A stretch of DNA of 9,615 bases, taken from contig JAPLFT010000016.1 in assembly GCA_026390535.1 (NCBI GenBank), positions 1-9,615 on the forward strand, read 5' to 3'. The notes under the pieces are model-generated. The model saw nothing but the letters and a program-made list of their open reading frames with translations, was not told the origin of the DNA and did no database searches. Of the stretch, positions 1-6,130 are shown one piece after another (the stretch's first letter is position 1; each line of letters opens with the position of its first letter). This DNA is from Pseudomonadota bacterium (GTDB lineage Bacteria; Bdellovibrionota; JAFGOL01). A program made the position numbers and the translations under genes.

Positions 1-37
1 ATGAGCCCGACGAGCTACCATGCTGCTCCACCCCGCG
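1..37 (-). tRNA. Initiator tRNA-fMet (CAU), 5' half, cut by window edge
   Basis: The minus strand from 37 down to 1 reads as the 5' half of a bacterial initiator tRNA. It starts with CGCGGGG (acceptor strand), then TG, the D stem GAGC/GCTC around an AGCATGGTA loop, and the anticodon-stem strand TCGGG. It ends at the anticodon CAT (plus 1-3). The three consecutive G residues before the anticodon loop and the C at position 1 are hallmarks of initiator rather than elongator tRNA-Met. The 3' half, including the A72 that would mismatch C1, lies outside the window. It is transcribed divergently from the transglycosylase gene at 160. Confidence 0.93.
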
Positions 38-62
38 ATCCATTAGAACTAGAACGACAGTG

Positions 63-92
63 GTTTTACTCCAGCTTACGCCCTAGTGTCAA
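63..92 (-). promoter_or_regulatory. Putative sigma-70 promoter of the initiator tRNA
   Basis: On the minus strand a perfect TTGACA (-35, plus 87-92) is followed after 17-18 nt by GTAAAA/TAAAAC (plus 63-69) as a weak -10. The tract before the -35 is AT-rich and could act as an UP element. Transcription would start near plus 55, giving a short leader before the mature tRNA end at 37. The -35 is convincing, the -10 is not. Confidence 0.5.
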
Positions 93-120
93 TAACTATT
101 ATTCCGCGCGTATTTTTGCA

Positions 121-150
121 TTGCTATATTTGTAACTTACATATTATACT
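121..150 (+). promoter_or_regulatory. Putative sigma-70 promoter of the transglycosylase gene
   Basis: TTGCTA (121-126) and TATACT (145-150) are separated by 18 nt. The -10 box ends only 9 nt before the ATG at 160, so the transcript would have almost no leader, and no Shine-Dalgarno sequence precedes the ATG. An alternative -10 TATATT at 125-130 would give a leader of roughly 20 nt, also without a Shine-Dalgarno. Confidence 0.4.
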
Positions 151-159
151 TTACCCAAT

Positions 160-1671
160 ATGAAAAAAATAAATACACTAATAACAATCCTTTTCTCTCT
201 ATCGCTACTGCTGATCGTTTCCTGCGCCAGCGGTAACAAAGGCGTAAAGCATGGTTCCTATAGCAAGTCCGCCCTGGATCCTAAAAGCATAGAACAGCTG
301 ATCCAACAGACAGACCTTGATGAAGGTTCACCGGTTGAATACGCCGCAAACGCTAACGGTAAAACATCCACTCAAAAAATACCACGCGTTATCAATGAGT
401 CCGTTAAAAAATGGATAAAATACTTCACCGTCGATAATCCGGACTGGTATCAAAGAGCACTATCAAGATCCGAGGAATATGAGACCAACATAAAGAACAT
501 ACTCATAGCCTATGACGTCCCTGAGGATTTGTTCTACCTTGCCCTCATAGAGAGCGCATTCGTACAAAGAGCCCATTCAAGGGCGGGCGCCAAGGGTATA
601 TGGCAGTTCATGAAGGGAACGGCCAAACTCTACGGCCTTCAGGTAACAAGAAAGAACGACGAAAGACTTAATCCCTATAAGGCAACAGCAGCGGCGGCGG
701 CATACCTAAGGGACCTATATAACATATACGGTTCATGGTACTTGGCAATAGCCTCCTATAACGCCGGTGAAGGTAGAATAAGAGATGCCATAATAAGACA
801 CAGAGAAAGGAATTTCTGGGAACTGGCATCCAAGAACGCATTGCCTGATGAAACGATGAACTACGTCCCTAAATATATTGCGGCGGCAATAATAGGGGAA
901 AATCCGAAACTATACGGTTTCCAGTATAACGGCCCCAGCAAAGACGCTGTAATGGTGGCAGAGGATGTATCCAAACTGGATCAATACAGAAGAGGCGCAG
1001 TGGCTGTATCCAGTAAAGTCGCTATGAACCTGCCTACATCCAGTACAAAAGCAGAAGCACAAAGCACTGTTGAGACAACCGTCTATAAAGTCAAAAAAGG
1101 CGATAATCTGTCAAGGATAGCCGCAAAGAATGACACAACCATTGCACAGATCAGAGCCTGTAACAGCAGGATGAAGAATGACACCGTCCTTATAGGGCAA
1201 AAACTGATACTCAGTTGCTCCAAGGCGACAACAGGAACAGTAATTGCCAAAGTAGAGCAACCGCAAGCAACTGATGAGGAGACGACAGTCTCTGTAAAAC
1301 CCTCAAAACCCCTGGTTAAAAAGACCATATATAAAGTAAGATACGGAGACACTCTGGAAGCAATATCCAAAAAATTCAATACCAGCGTAGCACAGATAAA
1401 GGACTGCAATCCAACCGTAAAAAGATATGAAATACTGGCCGGACAGAGATTAAAGGTCAATTGTATTCCGGCAACAGACGCAGCCACTCTGGCAATAAAA
1501 GAAGATACATTAACACATGTTGTTAAGAGCGGAGAATCGCTTTGGTCCATATCTCAAAAATACGACGTTAAGATCACGGATATAATGAAATGGAATAACC
1601 TCAAAAAGAGAAGCAAGATATTTGCCGGAAGAAAGCTGAAGATAATGGGTAAAAAAAAAGAACTCAGCTAA
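160..1671 (+). CDS. mltD: MltD-type membrane-bound lytic murein transglycosylase with three LysM domains
   Basis: Predicted periplasmic lipoprotein that cleaves peptidoglycan glycan strands non-hydrolytically, leaving 1,6-anhydromuramic ends. Residues 1-22 form a lipoprotein signal: two lysines, a hydrophobic core and a lipobox ending IVSC with Cys22, which fixes the start at 160. The SLT domain spans about 115-215, with catalytic Glu131 in IESAF, then GIWQFM and ASYNAGEGR. The NYVPKYIAAAII stretch at about 234-245 is typical of MltD. Three LysM peptidoglycan-binding repeats follow at about 307-353, 389-435 and 452-496. The first two each hold a cysteine pair (334/353 and 416/435). It is the only gene of the window on the plus strand besides shadows, and ends 7 nt from the convergent pseudopilin gene. 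Family assignment is firm; which MltD paralogue it is cannot be told. Confidence 0.93.
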   Translation: MKKINTLITILFSLSLLLIVSCASGNKGVKHGSYSKSALDPKSIEQLIQQTDLDEGSPVEYAANANGKTSTQKIPRVINESVKKWIKYFTVDNPDWYQRALSRSEEYETNIKNILIAYDVPEDLFYLALIESAFVQRAHSRAGAKGIWQFMKGTAKLYGLQVTRKNDERLNPYKATAAAAAYLRDLYNIYGSWYLAIASYNAGEGRIRDAIIRHRERNFWELASKNALPDETMNYVPKYIAAAIIGENPKLYGFQYNGPSKDAVMVAEDVSKLDQYRRGAVAVSSKVAMNLPTSSTKAEAQSTVETTVYKVKKGDNLSRIAAKNDTTIAQIRACNSRMKNDTVLIGQKLILSCSKATTGTVIAKVEQPQATDEETTVSVKPSKPLVKKTIYKVRYGDTLEAISKKFNTSVAQIKDCNPTVKRYEILAGQRLKVNCIPATDAATLAIKEDTLTHVVKSGESLWSISQKYDVKITDIMKWNNLKKRSKIFAGRKLKIMGKKKELS

Positions 1672-1695
1672 CGGATAATTAAGAATCTATATCCG
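1672..1695. terminator. Small inverted repeat at the convergent gene ends
   Basis: CGGATA at 1672-1677 pairs perfectly with TATCCG at 1690-1695 around a 12-nt loop, spanning the 7-nt gap between the stop codons of the transglycosylase (1669-1671) and the pseudopilin (1679-1681). On the minus strand a run of eight or more T (plus 1651-1659) follows about 12 nt after the stem; the plus strand has no T run. The stem is short and AT-rich, so this is at best a weak terminator for the minus-strand operon. Confidence 0.22.
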
Positions 1696-2236
1696 CAAAT
1701 ATTATGTCCCCTTTGTCGGTTGTTTCCTTGATCCGTAGGATTTTTATATCGTTTGTGGTTTTATCCACATAGACCCTGATCATCCTTTCCATCACACCCT
1801 TGACATCATCATTTTTATTTATCAGGAATATGGAATCGTGCCCCGGAGCACTTTGTTGAAGAGGCTGAGGCAAACTATTAAAGACAAAAGTATTCTCCAT
1901 AAAAACAACATCCTTATCGTCAAAAGCGTTTGAGAATTTAACATAAGAACTGATATCTTTTAAATTTACCGTTTTTATCACTGTATCATTCATGTCGAAT
2001 TTTCCGTTATTGTCCTTGTCTATAAAAATATAATAGCCGGGATTTTGCCCTTTTATAAAAACAACGCCGTAGTTATTGCTTGTTTTTATACTCTGTCTTC
2101 TGGCCCATATAAGATCCGATGCAATATTCCTGGATACACGGAGTACATCATGTTCAATATAAGCTTCGTAAAATGTAGGGGCCTCATATGCCAGTAAAAC
2201 AAGAAACAGAAGAAGAACTATAACAATAACCTTCAC
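1679..2236 (-). CDS. GspH/FimT-like pseudopilin without a prepilin signal
   Basis: A 185-residue protein with a short positively charged start and a hydrophobic helix at about 3-17. An alpha-helical stretch with ASDLIWARRQSIK (about 39-51) follows, then a beta-rich part with the motif FIDKDNNGKFD (about 71-81). This layout matches minor pseudopilins of the GspH/FimT group, where the N-terminal helix packs into the pilus and the globular part is exposed. Unlike those proteins it lacks the G-F-x-x-x-E prepilin cleavage site. The start is GTG (2234-2236), overlapping the prepilin peptidase stop as GTGA, with a strong GGAGGGAGGA ribosome site just upstream. The codon before the GTG is an in-frame TAG, so no longer form is possible. 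Last gene of the operon. Family call is moderate and rests on pattern similarity. Confidence 0.62.
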   Translation of the reverse strand: MKVIVIVLLLFLVLLAYEAPTFYEAYIEHDVLRVSRNIASDLIWARRQSIKTSNNYGVVFIKGQNPGYYIFIDKDNNGKFDMNDTVIKTVNLKDISSYVKFSNAFDDKDVVFMENTFVFNSLPQPLQQSAPGHDSIFLINKNDDVKGVMERMIRVYVDKTTNDIKILRIKETTDKGDIIFADIDS

Positions 2237-2985
2237 CTAATTAGTCCTCCCTCCATTATAAAGTAATAGAGTATTGCCGACGCACCTATGAACGGACCAA
2301 ACGGTATCTCTGTAAGACGGCCTTTTTTGAAAATTATCATCATAGCTATCCCGTATATGGATCCCAGGATGGAGCTATAAAATATTACCATCAGGGCCGG
2401 ATACCATCCAAGGAGTGCACCTATACCGGCAAGGAGCTTTATATCACCACCACCTAGACCTTCTCTACCCGTTAATCTGTAGTATCCTTCTGCGACTATA
2501 AAGAGCAAGCCTCCACCCACAACAATACCAGCGGCAGATTCATGCCACGCCATCATCGGGTCAAACAGCGATAGGGCAAATCCGCAGATTATAAGACCGA
2601 TACTCAGACGATCCGGTATTATCCTTTCGTCCAGATCTATAAATATTGAGGGTAAAAGTGCCGTTACAAGAAGGAGCGCTCTTATAAGAGAATAATAATC
2701 ATAGAATAATCTTTCGTACGCAAATACAAAGAGTATTGCGGTTATAAGTTCTATCACCGGATATCTTACCGGGATCTTTGCTCCGCATTTTTTGCATTTT
2801 CCCTTGAGCAATAAATAACTTATTATCGGGATGTTGTTGAAAAATTCTATCTTGTCATTGCATGAATCACAAAAGCTTCTTGGTACGACTATAGATATCT
2901 TTCTGGGTATTCTGTACGCCATCAGCGCGAGAAAACTTCCCCAGCAGAGTCCGAAAACAAATATCAGTACATCCATCCAATACAT
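2233..2985 (-). CDS. pilD: Prepilin peptidase (leader peptidase / N-methyltransferase), PilD/GspO family
   Basis: Inner-membrane aspartic protease that cleaves and N-methylates type IV prepilins and type II secretion pseudopilins. It shows the family's N-terminal WGSFLALMAYRIPR, then two zinc-type CxxC pairs (residues 39/42 and 64/67 from this start) around NNIPIISYLLLKGKC. The catalytic aspartates follow: one in FIDLDERIIPD (about 117) and one in GLGGGDIKLL (about 181). Several hydrophobic helices complete it, at normal length (about 250 residues). I place the start at the ATG at 2985 because GGAGG lies 5 nt upstream. An in-frame ATG at 2997 would add four residues but has no ribosome site. 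It overlaps the 3' end of the preceding membrane gene by about 22 nt and its own stop overlaps the pseudopilin start, so the three are translationally linked. Confidence 0.93.
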   Translation of the reverse strand: MYWMDVLIFVFGLCWGSFLALMAYRIPRKISIVVPRSFCDSCNDKIEFFNNIPIISYLLLKGKCKKCGAKIPVRYPVIELITAILFVFAYERLFYDYYSLIRALLLVTALLPSIFIDLDERIIPDRLSIGLIICGFALSLFDPMMAWHESAAGIVVGGGLLFIVAEGYYRLTGREGLGGGDIKLLAGIGALLGWYPALMVIFYSSILGSIYGIAMMIIFKKGRLTEIPFGPFIGASAILYYFIMEGGLIR

Positions 2986-3614
2986 TCCTGCCTCCATGAA
3001 AAATAAAAAAGCTTAAAAGCCGTAAAAAAATATAAAGCCCCATACGTGAGAAGATAAATGATGACCTTATAAGAACCTGACTTTACTACATACGCCATAT
3101 TGGGAAGTATATACAACGGATAGATCATGGAAATTATCACAAACAGAATAGCAAGATAATATACATAGTTTATGTTGAGCATAACACTAAGGGATCTCAT
3201 CACAATAAAGAACATACACAGGGAAAATCCAAATAACAGATACTTAAATTCCCAGGACCAGACAATAACACTTACGATGCTGAAAAGAAAAATAAGAAAA
3301 AGCACCAGAATGGCTGTTTTAATAAAGAACTGACCAAGCAGGCTAAGGCCGAATCGTTTATAAAAAATAGATTCATGCTTTATCTGGAACGAACCGGGAA
3401 ACATTTTATCCACAACATTAAACAAAATTAAAATGCAAAGTAGAATGGCAATAAATAATGCAGCCATGTTTATAAAATAAACTATATAACCGTTCTTTAC
3501 AAATAGCGGCGTTAATCTTACGAAGAACGCTATTACAAACAGGATCACAGTTCCATACCACAGAGCCCTGCTTCTTTTTAAGATATCGTTAAGTATAAAT
3601 ACAATGGATGTCAT
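2964..3614 (-). CDS. Six-helix membrane protein, PilI-like permease partner
   Basis: A 216-residue, very hydrophobic protein with about six predicted membrane helices (roughly 18-36, 43-68, 94-118, 124-145, 150-171, 183-204) and few charged residues between them. I do not recognise a diagnostic motif. Its size, helix count and position directly after an ABC-ATPase-like gene, with an ATGA overlap, suggest an ABC-2/PilI type permease subunit. The order anchored protein, ABC ATPase, membrane protein, prepilin peptidase matches pilG-pilH-pilI-pilD of Myxococcus xanthus, where PilH and PilI are ABC transporter homologues reported as needed for type IV pilus assembly. The ATG at 3614 has GGAG 8 nt upstream. 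Its 3' end overlaps pilD. The PilI identity is inference from context; a membrane protein is certain. Confidence 0.6.
   Translation of the reverse strand: MTSIVFILNDILKRSRALWYGTVILFVIAFFVRLTPLFVKNGYIVYFINMAALFIAILLCILILFNVVDKMFPGSFQIKHESIFYKRFGLSLLGQFFIKTAILVLFLIFLFSIVSVIVWSWEFKYLLFGFSLCMFFIVMRSLSVMLNINYVYYLAILFVIISMIYPLYILPNMAYVVKSGSYKVIIYLLTYGALYFFTAFKLFYFSWRQECIGWMY
2991..2995 (-). promoter_or_regulatory. Ribosome binding site fixing the pilD start
   Basis: GGAGG on the minus strand sits 5 nt before the ATG at 2983-2985. This favours that ATG over the one at 2995-2997, which overlaps this site and has only AT-rich sequence ahead of it. Confidence 0.6.
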
Positions 3615-4222
3615 GATATCGGCTCCATCTTAACATGCTTGGAGTACACAGGAGGCTCTGAATCCGATAATATTATAAAAGATGAGCCATCCAGGACGAT
3701 TTTTTTTATTTCACCACCAATAAAGGATATCGCTTTTTTATCCAAACCGGCAAACGGCTCCAAGAGGATTATAATAAGTTTAGGCATGGATAGCGATATC
3801 GCCGTTGAAATAATGTTCTTTGTGCTAACGCTCATCTCCTCAAAACTCATATTTAAAATATAGCCGGAATCCATCCCATCTAAAATTTTTCTGAACTCGT
3901 TTATAACGGATGAAATCTGAAAACCTCCGTCATACGCCAGGAGTTTTATAAATGTTTCCACGGAATCTATTCTGGGGTTCCATCTGCTTATATCTATATA
4001 GGAAACTGTTCCCTTAGCGTCTCTAATATCAGTTCCGGCCAAAACCGCCTTACCAACTTTGGGTTCAAACAATCCGAGCATAAAAGAGGTAAAAAGATCC
4101 GCCTGCAGATTATTTTCCGTCTGTATCCAAAGTACGTCGCCGGAGGATAGAGTTACATCCGGGAGTTTTACACCCTTATGAATAAAAACGCCTTTCATTG
4201 TCAAAAGGTTATCAATTTTCAT
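3611..4222 (-). CDS. Degenerate ABC-transporter ATPase-like protein (PilH-like)
   Basis: A 203-residue protein with the outline of an ABC nucleotide-binding domain but without its catalytic residues. The segment at 35-43 (TENNLQADL), where GPNGAGKST should be, has no glycine loop or lysine. It runs into LGLFEPKVGKAVLAGTDI (49-66), which matches the usual ABC sequence after Walker A. The signature LSGGQ is replaced around 124-131 (NMSFEEMS). Walker B reads LIIILLEPFAGLD (149-161), with the aspartate changed to leucine but the following glutamate and GLD loop kept. The H-loop histidine is absent (ILSDS, 184-188). The frame is intact; the gene overlaps the upstream gene by 11 nt and the downstream one by ATGA. 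It probably does not hydrolyse ATP and may be a scaffold under the membrane partner. A recent pseudogene is less likely. Confidence 0.68.
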   Translation of the reverse strand: MKIDNLLTMKGVFIHKGVKLPDVTLSSGDVLWIQTENNLQADLFTSFMLGLFEPKVGKAVLAGTDIRDAKGTVSYIDISRWNPRIDSVETFIKLLAYDGGFQISSVINEFRKILDGMDSGYILNMSFEEMSVSTKNIISTAISLSMPKLIIILLEPFAGLDKKAISFIGGEIKKIVLDGSSFIILSDSEPPVYSKHVKMEPIS

Positions 4223-4919
4223 TCTTGGTATCCTGCTTGTTATCCTGCATCTGACTGGTGCTTCTTATCTGACCCTGTCTGCTTATAAAATATTGTCCTC
4301 CATAGGGATCTTCCGGGATCTTCTCTATCAGCCCCTCGTTGATCAGTACCAGTATATCACCAGGATACATTTTGTTCTTCTGATAATAAACCTCTACCGC
4401 CTTAGTAAGGTCCAGGACATTCTTTTCATATTGAAGTTTTTTTATCTTATCCATAAAGAAAGTCTGCCGTGGCATGTTCTGATACTGTATGTACTGCTGG
4501 GTTAAAAAATTAAGTGCCTCAACATACCTTTCCAGGCCCGTAAGAGTACTCAGATAACAGTCTATCACATTGTCTTCATCGAATATCTCTGCGCCCTGTT
4601 TTGTGATCCTTATAAAATCCTTTATCTCTATGTTGGATAGCGTGTAGCGTTGAGGATTTTGGCATAATTCTTCGTAAGCCTGTTTAAAATTGGGAGTATA
4701 GTCCACAACTCTTTTTATGATGGAAAATCTGGAGACGGGATCTTCATTATGCTCCATATCCTTCCACAGCATCTTTGCGTAAACTTCTCTGGCAATGCTG
4801 AACGGGTCCTTATAATCGCTTATTTTTACATCAGATACTTTTACAGGCTTAATTACAAGGCCGGAAAAAACCAGAACAAACAGCATAAAAAATATAAATA
4901 AAAAATATTTTATTATCAC
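4212..4919 (-). CDS. Membrane-anchored protein with GspG-like C-terminus (PilG-like position)
   Basis: A 235-residue protein with one N-terminal hydrophobic helix (about 4-23) and no positively charged cytoplasmic tail beyond one lysine, so probably an uncleaved anchor with the rest in the periplasm. Residues about 40-165 look helical with TPR-like spacing (for example FKQAYEELCQNPQRY, YVEALNFLTQQYIQY). Residues about 169-215 (LDLTKAVEVYYQKNKMYP, then EKIPEDPYGGQYFI) resemble the C-terminal domain of major pseudopilin GspG, where a chain of helix, YP and DP(Y/W)G recurs. There is no prepilin cleavage site. It starts at GTG 4917-4919, overlapping the YjbQ stop as GTGA. In the PilG-PilH-PilI-PilD order it takes the PilG slot, but I see no sequence proof of PilG homology. 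The final 15 residues are polar and disordered. Confidence 0.6.
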   Translation of the reverse strand: MIIKYFLFIFFMLFVLVFSGLVIKPVKVSDVKISDYKDPFSIAREVYAKMLWKDMEHNEDPVSRFSIIKRVVDYTPNFKQAYEELCQNPQRYTLSNIEIKDFIRITKQGAEIFDEDNVIDCYLSTLTGLERYVEALNFLTQQYIQYQNMPRQTFFMDKIKKLQYEKNVLDLTKAVEVYYQKNKMYPGDILVLINEGLIEKIPEDPYGGQYFISRQGQIRSTSQMQDNKQDTKNEN

Positions 4920-5344
4920 TTATCGGGCAACTCCAATCCTATTGCTTTCATCAATACCCTTTTTGATCTACGACCGTCAAATTCAGCATAAAAGATCTGT
5001 TGCCATGGGCCAAGGTCAAGCTCACCGTTTGTGACAGGTACTATGACCTGATGTCCCACTGTAAGATTTTTAAGATGAGCATCGCCGTTAATTTCTCCGG
5101 TCCTATGGTGATGGTAGTTTCCCCTTGGAGCAACTTTTTCCAACCAGTCCATGATATCCTGATGTAGTCCCTCTTCCCAGTCATTGACTATTACACCGGC
5201 GGTTATATGCATCGCGGATACCAGTATCATACCGTCGTAGAGGCCGGATTCCCTCCTAAATTCCTCCACCTGGTCAGTTATCCTTATTATCTCCCTCTCT
5301 TTCTTTGTGTTGAATGTAAGATATTTTGTCTTGGACATCCACAT
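4916..5344 (-). CDS. YjbQ / UPF0047 family protein (secondary thiamine-phosphate synthase-like)
   Basis: A 142-residue soluble protein with the full UPF0047 pattern: MHITAGVIVND (45-55), a cluster of histidines YHHHRTGE (77-84), GDAHLKN (87-93), VPVTNGELDLGPWQQIFYAEFDG (102-124) and a final RVLMKAIG strand. Conserved His46 and His90 form the presumed metal/active site of the family. Members have weak thiamine-phosphate synthase activity and can rescue thiE mutants, but their physiological role is unsettled. The ATG at 5342-5344 shares one base with the upstream stop (TAATG) and has GGAGG 10 nt ahead; a second ATG at 5338 is further from that site. Nothing here ties it functionally to the pilus genes behind it. 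Family call is firm, function is not. Confidence 0.9.
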   Translation of the reverse strand: MWMSKTKYLTFNTKKEREIIRITDQVEEFRRESGLYDGMILVSAMHITAGVIVNDWEEGLHQDIMDWLEKVAPRGNYHHHRTGEINGDAHLKNLTVGHQVIVPVTNGELDLGPWQQIFYAEFDGRRSKRVLMKAIGLELPDK

Positions 5345-6111
5345 TACAGCAATTCCTCCGGCTTAACTGCCCTATAAACATGTTCACCGTCTTTTTTCCT
5401 GTATAACGCTCCTGTCGGACAAAAAGAATTACACCTTACACAGGCTTCGCATTTTCCGTCCAGTACCGGATGTTCATGCATCACAATATTCCTCACAGGA
5501 CAAAGCTTTGCGCACAGTCCGCATTTTATACATTTTTCTTTGTTGAATTTTATTACTTTTTTTCTAAAACTCGGCATCGTAAACAGGAATTGGGAAATTT
5601 TATATGATATCCATGGGAGTATAGGAAATTCGTCCCATGACGCTGTACCCTTTAATATACTATCCGCATAGGAAGAAGCCGCATCAACTCCTTTATTAAC
5701 TATCTTAGGATTCTTTTTTTCTTTTTCCGCGCTTGGCCAAAAATTATCCGGCATTATTATCTGAGATGCAGCTATGGGATTGTAACCCTTTTTAACAAGC
5801 ATGGACTTTACGACGCTCCTCACTCCTATGGAAAGACCTCCCATAGTATCGGCCATAAAGATCTTTGTGCCGTTGGCCTGAGGTAATCCCCTTATGAATT
5901 TCATGACCAGAGGATAGGTAGTAAACACGGCCACCGGAAAAGCAAGACCTATACATGTATTAAGATCGACGTTAGCGGGAGGTTCCTTCTCTATTGCATA
6001 AAGCCGGGTTTCCACTCCGTTCTTTTCAAAGACTTCCTTCATTGATCTGCTAACGATCAGAGTGTTACCCGTACCTGAGAAATAATAAAGATGTACTTTT
6101 TTTATATCCAT
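5344..6111 (-). CDS. EFR1-type flavodoxin-ferredoxin fusion protein
   Basis: A 255-residue cytoplasmic electron carrier. The N-terminal flavodoxin-like domain begins YYFSGTGNT (9-17), the phosphate-binding loop for FMN, and includes GLAFPV (55-60) and ADTMGG (87-92) in the flavin-contact regions. The C-terminal part carries two [4Fe-4S] motifs, CIKCGLCAKLCP (Cys 194, 197, 200, 204) and CEACVRCNSFCP (Cys 221, 224, 227, 231). All eight cluster ligands are present. This architecture is called the EFR1 ferredoxin family and is common in anaerobes; the redox partner is unknown. An AAGGAGG site lies just before the ATG at 6109-6111. It follows the rapZ remnant by 19 nt and its stop overlaps the YjbQ start. 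Presence suggests an anaerobic or microaerophilic host. Confidence 0.9.
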   Translation of the reverse strand: MDIKKVHLYYFSGTGNTLIVSRSMKEVFEKNGVETRLYAIEKEPPANVDLNTCIGLAFPVAVFTTYPLVMKFIRGLPQANGTKIFMADTMGGLSIGVRSVVKSMLVKKGYNPIAASQIIMPDNFWPSAEKEKKNPKIVNKGVDAASSYADSILKGTASWDEFPILPWISYKISQFLFTMPSFRKKVIKFNKEKCIKCGLCAKLCPVRNIVMHEHPVLDGKCEACVRCNSFCPTGALYRKKDGEHVYRAVKPEELL

Positions 6112-6130
6112 ACACCCTCCTTATATATTT

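Noticed and set aside
143..148. Minus-strand TATAAT as an extra tRNA promoter
   Set aside because: No acceptable -35 lies 16-18 nt upstream, and it is simply the complement of the AT-rich region ahead of the transglycosylase gene. The TTGACA at 87-92 is better placed.
1083..1550. Open frame antisense to the transglycosylase LysM region (155 residues)
   Set aside because: It lies fully inside a well-supported gene, has no family-like motif, and its hydrophobic content follows from the codon bias of the opposite strand.
1651..1659. Run of nine A near the end of the transglycosylase gene as a slippage site
   Set aside because: It lies four codons from the stop and encodes lysines in a normal tail; slippage would alter only the last few residues.
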